DNA of 64,000 nt, taken from positions 1-64,000 of the forward strand of contig JACCGJ010015083.1 of the NCBI GenBank assembly GCA_013407085.1, in the 5' to 3' direction. The notes beneath the pieces are model-generated. The model was not told the origin of the DNA. It saw nothing but the letters and a program-made list of their open reading frames with translations, and ran no database searches. The position numbers were made by a program, and so were the translations under genes. This DNA is from Atriophallophorus winterbourni (taxonomy: Eukaryota > Platyhelminthes > Trematoda > Plagiorchiida > Microphallidae). Position 1 is the first letter of the stretch. Every line of letters begins with the position of its first letter. Positions 44,311-56,149 of this stretch are shown piece by piece.

Positions 44311-44475
44311 TACGCCGATCCTAATAGGACCGGATAGCTTAAGTTTTTTGAGGCATCAACACATTTATCGGCAGAATCACACTGAAGCTTGTCGATTCGC
44401 TTTTTATCAAGGGCAGAACGGAGGCGAACCTCGGAAGGTGCAAAACGTTTGTATCAGTACCAACTCTGTAACGCA

Positions 44476-45677
44476 TCATTCACCATGGATTCTGATTGAA
44501 AAGTTACTTTGAGTATGCGGGGCCCAGAGCCCTTGTAACTGGGGGAAACAGGTAAACGTTTCAAACCAATCGTCAGTGTCCGTGATTTTAATTTGTTGTT
44601 GTATGAAACGCCACTGCTCGCAGTCGTGTGTAGTGTTTTTATTGGCATCATCGTCATTTAGTTCTGGAACGCCATGAATAAAAACGCTTTTCTTGTCATT
44701 CTCCAACTTCCAGTTGAAGTTCGTTTCTTTCTTGGCTTGTCGCTCAGCCCATGACACGTCCGGAAATATGCGGATGGGTGAATTGCTGTTGCGCAAAGTG
44801 TATGCATAGAGTAAGACGGATTCAACATCCTCCAAGGATGTTAGGGTGATTCGCAATAGTCTAGGCTCGCCAATATGTAATGATTTATGATGCCTGGACA
44901 GACGTACAATGTTCCCGGCCTCTACAGAAACCTTCATTGAGTCACATATCGTCTGCCACTGTTGTGCATCTTGCACCTGGCGAGTTTTGAAACAAGGCGA
45001 TTTGCCTCTGGCACATTGGTGCATATCACGGTTAGCACCTCATTGCAACGGGAGCTTGTTGCGGTGGCCACTTTCGTCACTGCTGTGAATTTGGCACGAG
45101 TGTTGTCTTTTGCAATCCCCGGAATCGTATGTACGGGTGTGTACTTAGAACCAGTGGAGATCGCTGCAGAAGCAGCAGTTGTAGCAAATGTCATCGGTGT
45201 TTCAGTTACAGATGAGATTCCAGCAACCAACGACCCAAATGTGTGCTTCACTTTCGGGACGGAAGGAACAGCAACCCTTTTCAACTCGGACTGTTGACGA
45301 GTACACAGAGAACCATGGCTGTTTTCTAACCGGTGCAGTCTACTTTCAAGAGATGCGATTTTCTTAGACTGTTGGTCTAACAACGATAGCAGACAACGGA
45401 CAGTTGGGTTTATCGAGCATGCTGCACAGAGCCAAAGCTTACTTGCGTTTTGTTTGTGTTCATTAAAAAGAGCGGACGTCAAACCCGAGCAACCAGGATG
45501 AAACCAGGAAGAGCAGATGCTACATTCTATCCCTTCAAGAACAGGGGTGGAACAACTGGCTTTACCGCAATTGACTGTAGCTTCAAGTTCAAGTTCAAGT
45601 TCAAGTTGCACAGGGCTGAAGGTGGCTAAAAGCCAATCACGCGCCCAGATTTCCTTCGACGGTATGCGGTTGAGCAC
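44476..45677 (-). pseudogene. LINE 3 ORF1 protein with PHD-like finger (one frameshift)
   Basis: 45677-44934 starts MLNRIPSKEIWARDW and contains a PHD-type finger (CGKASC, CSICSSWFHPGC, CAAC), then a Ser/Thr/Val-rich linker and CTNVPEANR. The frame shifts near 44950-45020 and continues 45024-44476 (LLRITLTSLEDVESVLLYAY, FPDVSWAERQ). An AAGTTC microsatellite encodes a Leu-Glu repeat near residue 27. Confidence 0.8.
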
Positions 45678-45827
45678 CCGGCACTTCGATATCGAGTATA
45701 CAGTTCGTACTTTTCACACGTTCTTGCTTCCGAATAACTGGAAAGTAAGGTAGGGTTTCTCTTCACCAGCACGGTGAGAGGTCAGCTATTCAGGAAACAA
45801 TGCAATAATATGCGTGAACAATGTGTG

Positions 45828-45927
45828 GTGTATGAAATCACTAACCTAGTTGAGGTAAAGTGAAACACAGTCATAGACTGCATGTGGGCTAATTTACTGT
45901 CAGGTTGTCCAGGCCTAGACAGATATG
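45828..45927 (+). repeat. SINE-like copy, 5' half
   Basis: TGTATGAAATCAC to CAGGCCTAGACAGATATG with several changes. No tail. Confidence 0.7.
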
Positions 45928-45994
45928 ATAAAAATGTAAAAATACGTTTTTTTGTTTTTTTTATAAAGTTTTTTTATTAGACAATATGCGGAAA

Positions 45995-46320
45995 TATGAT
46001 AGACCATTTAACGTCTAATTCCCTTTTAAAGCTCAACACATTTGGGAGGCTTACTATACAATCTGGGAGCTTGTTCCAGAAGTTGACCACACGGTTGCTG
46101 AAAAAGTGCTCACGTGCCAGCAACCTGGGCCTACTCTTAAGAAGTTTCATGGAATTACCTCTTGTAGCTGCTTTAGGTGCAAGTTTAAGGATTTCAGTAA
46201 TATTATCACCTGTAAGACCCTTTAGAAGCTTGAAGGCTTTTGGGGTTCAGGAGCTTTTCTACGTGCATTTTGTTGCAGGGGAGAATTCCCAAGACTACTC
46301 TTAGTAACTTTTGATCTACG
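45995..46320 (-). mobile_element. LINE C-terminal fragment
   Basis: The - strand encodes REHFFSNRVVNFWNKLPDC and FKRELD, the end of a Jockey/CR1-group RT. Its upstream part is absent. Confidence 0.7.
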
Positions 46321-46369
46321 AGCAATTATTATCTAGAAAATTTGTTACGAATGAAAAAAACAGATTCAG

Positions 46370-46690
46370 GAGAGCAAAATTTCACGTTGATTTCAAATCG
46401 CGCGCGAACTTTTTTACAAAGTTCAGTTCAGTTCTGTTCAGTTTGCACAGGACAGTATGTGGCTAACAAGCCAATCGAGCGTCCAGAATTTCTTTCGGTG
46501 GAAAGCTGTAGAGAAGCACCCACCACTGCCAAAACGTATATTCTTTTTGTCTGTTTGGAATCTTCGCCGATCGCGAAGCCAAGAGATTATCCGGGTTGAA
46601 CTTAGGAAGCACCGCGTTATAGCCGATGCTGGAAAAAGAAAAAGCAGTTTCTCTTCACCAGCACGGTGAGAGGTTAGCTGAAGTAGCATT
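46370..46690 (-). mobile_element. CR1-like LINE 5' fragment
   Basis: The - strand is similar to the 5' leader and ORF1 start of LINE 3 (KKFWTLDWL against KEIWARDWL; CTCTTCACCAGCACGGTGAG in both). Only about 320 bp are kept. Confidence 0.6.
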
Positions 46691-46740
46691 GTGTATAATA
46701 AAAATTAAAAAGCACAGAGAACTCTAGCCCTCACTAAATT

Positions 46741-47126
46741 TGTTGTATTTCACACATTTTCTTATTAGCAATTGTTAATTATTGTGACCTTGAAAATATA
46801 TACGTTTTGAATCCAACCAGCGCGGTTCGTTCTCTCTCGCTGTGTCTGAGCCGATTGTGTGAGAACTTGTTTGCAACTGTCTGGACTGACTGCAGTGAAT
46901 GTTTGGACTGTGAGAATCATTAACTCTCACGGATCCTCCAACATTTTAGCACCTTCTACACCTTGGATTCCATCATCTCTTGGACTTTTCCTGTGTGGAT
47001 TACTTCGCTATCGTTGGACGTTACGGATCTTTATTTGGACATTTGCTCTCTTGGTCTTTCAGTGAGTCCTTTCCATTTTTGCCATTTTTGTGTGTAGTGC
47101 TAGACTTATATTTCTGGTCCACTACA
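46741..47126 (+). repeat. 5' LTR of gypsy element 1
   Basis: Starts TGTTGTATTTCAC, ends CCACTACA. I found no difference from 51245-51630 by eye. Confidence 0.92.
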
Positions 47127-47129
47127 AAT

Positions 47130-47143
47130 TGGTGAGCCCAACG
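47130..47143 (+). promoter_or_regulatory. Primer-binding site of gypsy element 1
   Basis: TGGTGAGCCCAACG three bases behind the LTR, where minus-strand DNA synthesis would start. The same site follows the 5' LTR of gypsy element 2 at 55280. Confidence 0.7.
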
Positions 47144-47246
47144 TCTACAAATTGATAAACTACTAATTACGAACTGTTTATCCTCAAAGTTTTTCATCTG
47201 CTTTGGCATAACTTTTCTCATTCTCCAATTTTGATTTTTATACATA

Positions 47247-48059
47247 ATGTCTGACTCCGAAGTCGCTTTTGTCTCTTCTATTGTTAGTTTACCAAGTTTC
47301 AGCATTTCGAATCCTCTTCTATGGTTTGGTCAAGTCGAAGCCATTTTTCGAACCCGTAACGTTAAGTCTCAGCTTGCTATGTATTCTCACATTGTTCAAT
47401 CACTACCAATCGATATTGCTGAGGAAGTGAGTGAATTGATTCATACAGTTCCAGAAGACTCCCCGTATGACACTCTTAAGTTAGCTATAATTTCCAGAAC
47501 TGGAGTCTCTGAGCAACGAAAACTTGATAAACTTTTCTCTCAAATTGAACTCGGCGACAGAAAGCCTTCACAGCTTCTTCGACACATGCGTCAACTTCTT
47601 GGTGAACGAAAGATGGATGAGGCGATTTTTCGTCAACTCTGGTTAAAAAACATACCATCGAACGTCAAGCAAATTCTAGCTGCACTCAATTCTTCCGTCC
47701 CCTTAGAAGAACTCGCAGATGCAGCAGACAAGATTTTAGCCGATTCACCTATAACTGTTGCCCCGATTTCCAGACAGTCTCGTGACACTAACGCACTAAT
47801 GGGAGAGCGACTAGATAAACTCGAAGTCCTAATACAGCAGTTTATTCCACCCTCCCGACAGCAACATTCTAAGCCGCATAGAACGTTCCACAATCGCTCA
47901 CAGTCAAGATCCCGTCACTCATCATCCCAGCGTCCCCAAAACGATTCAGAAACCTGCTGGTATCACAAACGTTACGGTGATGCAGCTCGTAAGTGCACCA
48001 AGCCTTGTGCTTACGTGTCATCAAAATCTGCATCGGGAAACTTGCAAGCCACTCAGTAA
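47247..48059 (+). CDS. Gypsy 1 Gag protein
   Basis: 270 residues from ATG 47247 (MSDSEVAFV). The capsid-like part contains WFGQVEAIF and [14 protein letters not shown], followed by a basic Ser/Arg/Gln region and a CHCC finger ([18 protein letters not shown]) in place of the usual CCHC knuckle, a mark of the CsRn1 clade. Pol lies in another frame, so expression of Pol needs frameshifting. Confidence 0.88.
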   Translation: MSDSEVAFVSSIVSLPSFSISNPLLWFGQVEAIFRTRNVKSQLAMYSHIVQSLPIDIAEEVSELIHTVPEDSPYDTLKLAIISRTGVSEQRKLDKLFSQIELGDRKPSQLLRHMRQLLGERKMDEAIFRQLWLKNIPSNVKQILAALNSSVPLEELADAADKILADSPITVAPISRQSRDTNALMGERLDKLEVLIQQFIPPSRQQHSKPHRTFHNRSQSRSRHSSSQRPQNDSETCWYHKRYGDAARKCTKPCAYVSSKSASGNLQATQ

Positions 48060-51000
48060 AGACGACGGCTGCAGTTGGCAATTCTTCCCAAAGTCGTCTA
48101 CTATTTATTTACGATCCATCAACCTCTCTCCGTTTCCTCATTGACACCGGTGCTGCGATCAGTGTAGTTCCACCATCTGTCAGAGAACGACAAAGCATAT
48201 GCTACGCCATTTCTCTGCAGGCTGCCAATGGAAGCGCCATTCAAACATACGGTCGTAAATGCCTTACACTCGACTTGGGCCTTCGACGCCAGTTTCCGTG
48301 GATTTTTGTTATTGCTGACACCCAGTATCCCATTATTGGAGCTGATTTTTTGTCATCCTTTGGCCTCACGGTCAATCTAAAAGACAGAAAACTACTAGAC
48401 AGCATCACAACCCTATCAGTCTCCTGCAACTCATCATCCATTCATTCAGTTGGCATACACCTTTCTCCTCCAACTGACTCTGGTTGTTTTAATAACATCC
48501 TCGATAAATTTCCTCAATTGACACACCCATCGTCCGACTCCGTAACTGTCAAACACGATGTGGTTCATTCGATTGATACAACAGGTCTGCCCATTTCTGC
48601 ACGTCCACGCCGTTTAGCTCCCGACAAACTGAAAGCAGCAAAGGCCGAATTTGAACACATGCTTCAGCTTGGCACAATTCGTCCGTCCAACAGCTGCTGG
48701 TCATCACCTCTCCATCTTGTTCCAAAGAAATCTACAGGTGATTGGAGACCATGCGGTGACTATCGTGCACTGAACGCCCACACCGTCCCAGACCGTTACC
48801 CTATCCCACACATCCATGATTTTTCTTCTAATCTTTACGGGAAAACAATTTTTTCTAAAATCGACCTTGTGCGTGCATATCATCACATCCCCATTGCCGA
48901 ATGCGATATCAAGAAGACTGCCATCACTACTCCTTTTGGTCTCTTCGAATTCGTTCGCATGCCATTTGGCTTACGTAATGCAGCACAGACATTCCAGCGT
49001 TTCATGGATCATGTCGTCAGAGGTCTCGATTTTGTTTTTGTCTACATAGATGATGTTTTAATTGCTAGTTCCTCGTCAGAAGAACACAAGCGTCATCTAT
49101 CTCTTGTTTTTGAACGTTTTTCTGATTTTGGACTCAACATCAACCCTTCAAAATGTCTCTTTGGTGTAAATTCTCTTGAGTTTCTTGGACATCACATTGA
49201 TGCTCACTCAATCACCCCCTTAGCATCTAAAGTGGCTGCCATAAAGGATTTTCCTATCCCCACTTCCATTAAACAGTTGCAACGTTTTCTCGGTATGATA
49301 AACTATTACCGTCGTTTTTTGCCTCATTGCTCGAACGTGCTTCATCCGCTGACCAACCTGTTACGTGGATCAAAGAAAGAATTATCTTTCGACTCGGAAG
49401 CACTTACTGCATTCGAATCAGCAAAAGAAGCTGTTGGCAATGCAACTGCCCTTATTCATTTGAATACTGATCCCACTACCCGTCTCATTTTAACTACAGA
49501 CGCCTCTAATTTTGCAGCTGGAGCAGTTCTTCAGCAACTCATAGATAATGACTTGCAACCATTATCATTTTTTCTCAAAAATTTTCACCGACACAATCGA
49601 ACTACAGCGCATTCGGCCGAGAACTTCTTGCTATATACCTCGCCATCCGACATTTCCGACATCTGTTAGAGGGTCATACATTTACCGTGCTAACGGATCA
49701 CAAACCTCTGGTATATGCAATCCGATCTCGCCATGACAGACATTCTCCTCGTGAAATCCGACAACTTGATTTCATCTCACAGTTTACGACAGACATTCGC
49801 CACATTTCCGGTACTTCAAATGTTGTCGCAGATTGTCTATCTCGCCCAGGAGTAGATGCCATTATTCCGGCCAATGTTAGCCTAGAAGCCATTGCTGTAG
49901 AGCAACGTCGTGAAGATTTTTCGTCTGAAGCTGATTCTTTCCAGTCTATCAAACTGACACCCATGCCTTTGCCCTTCTCAGAAGAAACTATTTTGTGTGA
50001 CACTTCCAATCATGTCATACGTCCATTTATCCCCTTTTCTCTTCGCAGAGCCATTTTTGATCATTTGCACTCGATTTCTCACCCTGGAATTCGTGCAACT
50101 ACTGCGTTGATTGCGTCTCGTTTTGTTTGGCCTGGCATGAATCAGGATATTCGCCAGTGGGCAAGATCCTGCATTCAATGTCAACGTAATAAAGTTCATA
50201 GACATACAACTACTAGTCCCGGACAGTTTCCTAACCCCGAAGCTCGTTTTTCGCATGTTCACCTAGACTTAGTTGGTCCTCTTCCCTCTTCAAACAACTT
50301 CACCTACATTTTGACTGCTGTTGACCGGTATACCCGATGGCCCATCGCCGTTCCTATTTCTGATATTTCTTCAGAGTCTGTTGCTCGTGCTTTCATTCAG
50401 CATTGGGTAGCAAACTTCGGTGCACCTGCTATCGTTACCACTGATCGTGGAGCTCAATTTCAATCTTCTCTATTTCGTGATCTCTCAGCATTCCTTGGTT
50501 GCCAACATATTCGCACTACGGCATATCACCCATCTGCTAACGGTTTAGTTGAACGATTCCATCGACAATTGAAAGCCGCTTTAGCCTGCCAAGTTGACCC
50601 GAGTAAGTGGGCCGAAAACCTTCCACTTGTCCTTCTTGGATTACGTACATGCATTAAAGAAGATTTAAAATGTTCTCCCGCACAATTGGTTTACGGTTCA
50701 TCCTTATCATTGCCTGGTGATTTTGTCAGTCCTCTTAAACATTTTCCACCCGTTTCTGACCTCATTTCCCGGTTACGCAATTTTGTTTCTCGTTTACGAT
50801 ACCAACCTCCTCGTACTTCCACGCCTTCAATCTATAAACACCCCGACTTAGATACGTGCGACTTCGTCTTTGTGCGTCGTGATACCATAAGCAAATCATT
50901 GCAACCACGTTATCATGGTCCACATCAAGTCATCTCACGCCAAGACAAACATTTCGTGTTAGATATCAACGGTCGCCGTGATACCGTCTCAGTTGATCGA

Positions 51001-51207
51001 TTGAAGCCTTACTTTGTTGAACAATCTTCCCACGTTTTGCCCCAGCCAACAACCTCCGCATCACACTCCGACAGTTTTCAACTGAATTCAAAGCCCGTTC
51101 CCACGCCCGATGCTACATTACCAGTTGAGCCTGTTCCCACGGTTGCGAGTCGCAGTGGTAGGCGCGTCAGGTTCCCACAGCATTTGAACGATTATGAGTG
51201 TGAGTGA
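48060..51207 (+). pseudogene. Gypsy 1 Pol polyprotein (one frameshift)
   Basis: Protease with DTGA ([15 protein letters not shown]), RT with [14 protein letters not shown] and YIDDVLIAS, RNase H from [14 protein letters not shown], then a shift near the T/A runs at about 49567-49580 after which the frame goes on ([17 protein letters not shown]). The integrase has the HHCC finger (HSISHPG, CIQCQRNK), the catalytic D, D and E (HLDLVGPLP, TTDRGAQF, NGLVERFHR) and a GPY-type end (RYHGPHQVI). All catalytic residues are present; the shift should inactivate this copy unless it is a sequencing error in a homopolymer. Confidence 0.88.
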
Positions 51208-51244
51208 TATTTCGAGCCTATTGTACGCTCTGGGAGGGGAGTAT

Positions 51245-51630
51245 TGTTGTATTTCACACATTTTCTTATTAGCAATTGTTAATTATTGTGACCTTGAAAA
51301 TATATACGTTTTGAATCCAACCAGCGCGGTTCGTTCTCTCTCGCTGTGTCTGAGCCGATTGTGTGAGAACTTGTTTGCAACTGTCTGGACTGACTGCAGT
51401 GAATGTTTGGACTGTGAGAATCATTAACTCTCACGGATCCTCCAACATTTTAGCACCTTCTACACCTTGGATTCCATCATCTCTTGGACTTTTCCTGTGT
51501 GGATTACTTCGCTATCGTTGGACGTTACGGATCTTTATTTGGACATTTGCTCTCTTGGTCTTTCAGTGAGTCCTTTCCATTTTTGCCATTTTTGTGTGTA
51601 GTGCTAGACTTATATTTCTGGTCCACTACA
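51245..51630 (+). repeat. 3' LTR of gypsy element 1
   Basis: Same as 46741-47126; preceded by the polypurine-like GGGAGGGGAG. Confidence 0.92.
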
Positions 51631-51634
51631 AATT

Positions 51635-51845
51635 TACGGGATAACGCTAAAAGATGAAAAACCTAAGCTTGTAAAGCAATTAAGGCGAGTATTCAGGAAA
51701 CAACTTACCCCAGTTGCGGTCCAACCCCTGCTTAAAACTAGACACGGTACTGCAGGATATAAGTTCTTCTGGAAGAATGTTCCAGAAGTTAACAACCCTA
51801 AGGCTGAAAAAGTCATTTAAAGTACCTACCGCCGCTCGGCAAAAG
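51635..51845 (-). mobile_element. LINE C-terminal fragment
   Basis: The - strand encodes DFFSLRVVNFWN, the end of a Jockey/CR1-group RT. The gypsy element inserted right beside it. Confidence 0.65.
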
Positions 51846-51855
51846 TGATCACGTA

Positions 51856-53148
51856 ATGATAAGCTTCGAAGCGATATTGCGTTTTCGCAAACCTTTCTCT
51901 CGTCCTAGACGCAATTTTAGACGTGTAGACTGGGGTTTACTCTTGCAGTCTTCAAAATCTTCCCTTCAGTTATCTAGCGATTCAAATGTAAATGAAAACT
52001 GGGATAGAATTTCTAAGTATCTAAACGAGTTACAAGAAAAGCACGCTCCGCTGCAGTGTGTGAGAAGGCATCGAAGGCCACCCTGGTGGTCTCCTCGAGT
52101 CCGTAGGTCTACCCGTAAACGGGATCGTCTATGGCGGCAATATAAGCTATCCCTTACTTCTGGTTCTTGGGCCCGCTACAAAACCGCTCGGAATGCCTGT
52201 GTTAAATTACAACGTGTGCTCAAACAGCATTTTGAGTTATCTCTAGCTAGGGATGCTAAATCCAACCCGAAAAGGTTTTATAGCTACGCACAGTCAAAAG
52301 GAAAAACTAGGGAAAACATAGGGGATTTGAAACTGGAGGACGGAAAAGTTGCCGATACCGACCTGTCTAAGGCGACTGCCTTCTCAGGGTTTTTCAGTAG
52401 CGTTCAACGACGGGATAATTCTTCAAACGCACCGTCAGGTCTGCTTAACCTGACACCTGGTGTCCATGTATTAGATGAGTTGTCCTTTAATGAGGCTGAG
52501 GTGTTTGACGCACTTATCCATGTTCGGGTCAACAAATCTGAGTGACCGGACGGCATCTACTTAATTATGCTTAAAAATCTTGCCTCAGTGCTTGCCGAAC
52601 CGTTTTGCCAGCTCTTTAATTCATGCCTGCAACTAGGAGTTGTTCCCAGTAAGTGGAGGGAAGCCATAGTCGTGCCAATACACAAAGGCGGTTGCAGGTC
52701 AACTGTTGGTAACTATAGACCGGTCAGCCTGACCAGCACCGTCTCGAAAGTAATGGAAAAACTGCTGCGTGATAAAATCTGTCAGCATCTTTGTCGGCAT
52801 TCTCTGTTGAGTGTAACTCAGCATGGATTTCTTAAGGGTAGATCCTGTCTGACTAACCTCCTTAGCTTTCTCAATACTGCCACTAAAAGGATGGATGAAG
52901 GGAAGCCTGTCGAAGCCCTCTACCTAGACTTCAGTAAGGCTTTCGATTCCGTAAATCACCGCCTTCTAGAGATTAAGCTAGCAGCCAAAGGCATACGGGG
53001 TAGTCTACTTGCTTGGATAAAGGCCTTCCTTACAGATAGAACATTCCGAGTGAGAGTAGGATGTACGCTGTCGAATCAAACCGACGTGATCAGTGGTGTA
53101 CCCCAAGGTTCAGTACTTGGCCCTCTTCTATTCCTGATTTTCATCTAG
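51856..53148 (+). mobile_element. LINE fragment: linker and RT core
   Basis: 51856-52545 is the linker between endonuclease and RT (KHAPLQCVRRHRRPPWWSP, KSNPKRFYSYAQSK). After a stop, 52567-53148 gives RT motifs (NYRPVSLTSTVSKVMEKLL, YLDFSKAFDSVNHRLL, SGVPQGSVLGPLLFLIFI). It ends exactly where the catalytic FADD box should follow, so the 3' part was lost. Jockey/CR1 group. Confidence 0.82.
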
Positions 53149-53519
53149 TAACAGCGGAGATTTAATTTAGCACGTGTATTTCTACATGACAATTACTGCA
53201 CGCCAACATTGCTGTGCTGATCACACCGAGAGGCTGACCAGAATCAGTAGAAACAGACAGGAGAAATTTACACACATATAAGCGATTATTGGTGAATTCA
53301 TGTTCTTATGAATATCAAAGACCACGCACTGATAGAAAACTGTTAAAGTTTCCTTCCATAGAAATCAGAATGGTAAGCCAATAATTGACGAGATAGCTCG
53401 GATCTCCACATTTGAGCAACTTGCTCCAAATCCTGATCTAAGGCTGCTATTGTGAAATGTTTCCAGAACGACTCTGTCAGCGGATCACACTAGGCGTTCG
53501 GGTGAGCTCATAATACTGA
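53149..53519. other. Gene-free stretch
   Basis: About 370 bp between two LINE pieces. Nothing recognised. Confidence 0.45.
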
Positions 53520-54128
53520 AATCAATCATCCATGCAGGAATATGATTATCTTGTCTCCTCTTGTCAATCACCGTGGACATAATCTCAATCTCTCACACCA
53601 AATCAGCCGGTTAAATTGCCGCAGTAATTTTTTAACGCTTCGAATTACGCGAGTGTGGAACGCACTGCCGGCAACCGTTGTAAACTCCCAATCAGTCTCA
53701 ACCTTTAAACAACGCTTGGACACACATATGAAAGGCTATGTTTATTCTGCGTGACGTTTTTTCTTCTGTATTCACACCGATTATAATGCGTTCCAAGCTT
53801 CCCACTCTTTCAGACTCACTATTTCCCGTGTCTGGAGTCGATCTCCTACCCGTACAAATGCCACAAGAATCCCGGAAAGGTCTAACACAACCCCGAAGCC
53901 TCACTATTCTCAAGCTACCGCCTAGCGAACTCAGGAAGACGCAACTCCAAAGCGAGTGTGGCCTCCCCGCACCCGTACTGATTATTCTGACCAATTTATT
54001 CCCTTGAACCCCATTCTGACGTTTTTTTCTTTATCCTATTTTTTCGATCCACTGTGAATACATCCTGTGGTTATTTGAAGCTATGTGCTTATTTTACCAT
54101 AAATATACTATTGAACTATTGAACTATT
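53520..54128 (+). mobile_element. CR1-like LINE 3' end
   Basis: 53542-53754 encodes HRGHNLNLSHQISRLNC and RVWNALPATVV, the RT C-terminus, followed by a 3' untranslated part and the terminal tandem repeat ACTATTGAACTATTGAACT. Truncated at its 5' side. Confidence 0.75.
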
Positions 54129-54874
54129 AATAGCAGTTGTATCAAAAAAGCCTAACCGCTTTTGAATCACTTTGAATTCGAGTAGAAATATCTCGTGCTG
54201 CGCATCCGAAATATTTTCGCAACGTAGAGCTCCTCAAAATGATCTTCGGGTCTTTTGACCGCCGCCTCTTTTCCTCGCTTCTACACGCGTACATCAGACC
54301 CCACCTGGAATATGCTGTGTCCAGTCTGGTCTCCATGGCTAAATCGTGACCATCACGTCATAGAGCAGGCTCAACGGATATTCGCAAAGCTCGTCAAAGG
54401 ACTCAGTTTGCTGAACTATGAAGACCGCCTCCAGCAATTCAACGTGTTCCCGACGAGTTACCGTCGCATCCGAAGGGATCTGATACTTGTTTTCTAAATC
54501 TTTAAGGAGAATAAACATCCCTGCCATGAACTGCTTTTGATGGCACCCAGTTACGGAACCCGGGGGCATGTCTTCAAGCTACCACACCAGCCCAGTCGGT
54601 TGAATTGCCGTAAATTTTTCTTTTCTGTCCGTACCCTTCGTGTTTGGAATGACTTACCCGTTTTTTGTCGTGACCTCCTCATCACTCTCCATTTTTAAAG
54701 AGCCACTTGACGCTTATCTCTATTTTTCTCTACAAGTTTAATGGATTTTTACTTTTCCTTCTTCCCGATACTGCACCCATTTTCCTCTTCCTTTCCAGAT
54801 ACATATACGGAACAGTAGGAATTATTCCTAATTGATATCATTCCTCAATAATTCCAAAAGTAAGTTCATTTCCA
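54129..54874 (+). mobile_element. LINE C-terminal fragment, decayed
   Basis: Pieces read LLHAYIRPHLEYAV, YEDRLQQFNVFPTSYRRIRR and RGHVFKLPHQPSRLNC in different frames, the RT C-terminal part of the CR1-like group. The 5' LTR of gypsy element 2 begins at its far side. Confidence 0.7.
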
Positions 54875-55276
54875 TAAACGTTTTCCATCATGATGCCGTT
54901 TGTCGTTTTGTTTAAATCAACTGAACACACTTGCGCTTCCTACAGCGTGAACGTCTGATAACTTGCCTTGTGCCGAACCACTAATTAATTGTTTCAGATT
55001 ACTGACCCAGAATATTTCTTCCTTTTCCGGTAATTCACTGCTTGTTCCATCTACGACGAGCAATTATCCCGCTGAAGAAGTAACACGGGTCAAATACATT
55101 GTTAGCAATAATCCGAGTCGACCACACAAGGATTTCGTAAGTCTGTTGTTGACAGAGTGTATTCTTCTCTTGCATAAATATAATTATATATATTTATACA
55201 TAATTTCATACGCTTATAATAATTCACAACACTTATAACAATTCTCATCAACGTAACGCTCGGCTTATATGCTACA
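54875..55276 (+). repeat. 5' LTR of gypsy element 2
   Basis: About 402 bp ending GCTACA, followed by TGGTGAGCCCG. The start is set by similarity to 59365; the TG end reads TA here. Confidence 0.7.
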
Positions 55277-55281
55277 AACTG

Positions 55282-56139
55282 GTGAGCCCGTTTTTAATTT
55301 TTTTTCCTTATTCATTTTGTATTCATAATGCTTCCGGCGACGAAGCCGTCATTAACTCTAATGTCAGATTGCCCTCTTTCGGGATGTCAAACCCGAGAGT
55401 GTGGTTTGTTTTGGTCCAAGCTCAGTTCGAGAGCTATCGTATCAAATCACAAGACATGGAGTTCGCTAAGGTCACCGCCAACCTTCCTACGGAGGTTGCA
55501 TCCGAAGTGATCGACGTCTTGGATCCGAAACCATTAGATCATCCCTACGACAAACTTGAGGCTGCCATTCTACACCGCTTCGGCACGTCCAACGCAGCTC
55601 GCGTGCAACAACTTCTCCAGATAACGGAGTTGGGCGATCGAAAACCTTCGCAACTGTTGCGGCATATGCGCACGCTCGCAAGCGGCAACAATGTCAGTGA
55701 CGCTGTGCTAATGCACTTATGAATCAAGTGCCTGCCTGCTCACACGAGGTCTTTCGTATCCATACAAGAAAGCGAAGCATCATTGGAGAAATTTGCACTC
55801 GCCGCCGACAAGGTACACGAGTGTCAAACAAGCAATGCCCAAGTACATGTGGTGACCGGAGACACGCCACAAGCCCCAACGGACCCACGTTTCGCTCGAA
55901 TCAAGGACGCAATCGAACGTCTTACACTGTCAATACAGACGACGTATCAACAGCGTAAACCTCAACAGCAAAAACGTCATCCCAAAAACAACCGCGCAAA
56001 CGCTTCGCGCCAGGCTGCCAACACAGGTTTCTGCAAGTACCATAAACAGTTTTGTGATGACGCCAGGCACTGTGTGCAGCCCTGTTCTTTCCCCAACGCC
56101 AGTCAAGCTAAAGCGGGAAAAGAGCAGGCCAGCCAGTAA
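55282..56139 (+). pseudogene. Gypsy 2 Gag (broken)
   Basis: The Gag frame ([52 protein letters not shown] with the CHCC finger) parallels gypsy 1. The start codon at 55328 is out of frame, which points to a small deletion behind it, and a TGA stands at 55720 where gypsy 1 has Trp. Confidence 0.82.
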
Positions 56140-56149
56140 TCGCGACGGC

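Larger units (their letters stand above)
41400..45790 (-). mobile_element. CR1-like LINE 3, nearly full length, several frameshifts
   Basis: On the - strand ORF1 (45677-44476), endonuclease (44310-43453) and RT (43446-41688) follow with a 3' untranslated part to about 41400. It is the best preserved CR1-like copy here. The 5' leader (about 45790-45590) is shared with the fragment at 46690-46370, including a CTCTTCACC...GGTGAGAG hairpin. Confidence 0.87.
46741..51630 (+). mobile_element. CsRn1-type Ty3/gypsy LTR retrotransposon, young
   Basis: 4,890 bp with 386-bp LTRs that look identical, TG...CA ends, and 4-bp target repeats AATT (46737-46740, 51631-51634). TGGTGAGCCCAACG directly after the LTR is a primer site of the kind used by the CsRn1 clade, reported to pair with tRNA-Trp. 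Gag with a CHCC finger and Pol in the order protease, RT, RNase H, integrase complete it. One frameshift in RNase H (about 49570) is the only clear lesion. Confidence 0.93.

Noticed and set aside
46859..47065. 68-codon frame present twice (also 51363-51569)
   Set aside because: It lies wholly in the gypsy LTR, hence two identical copies; no protein motif.
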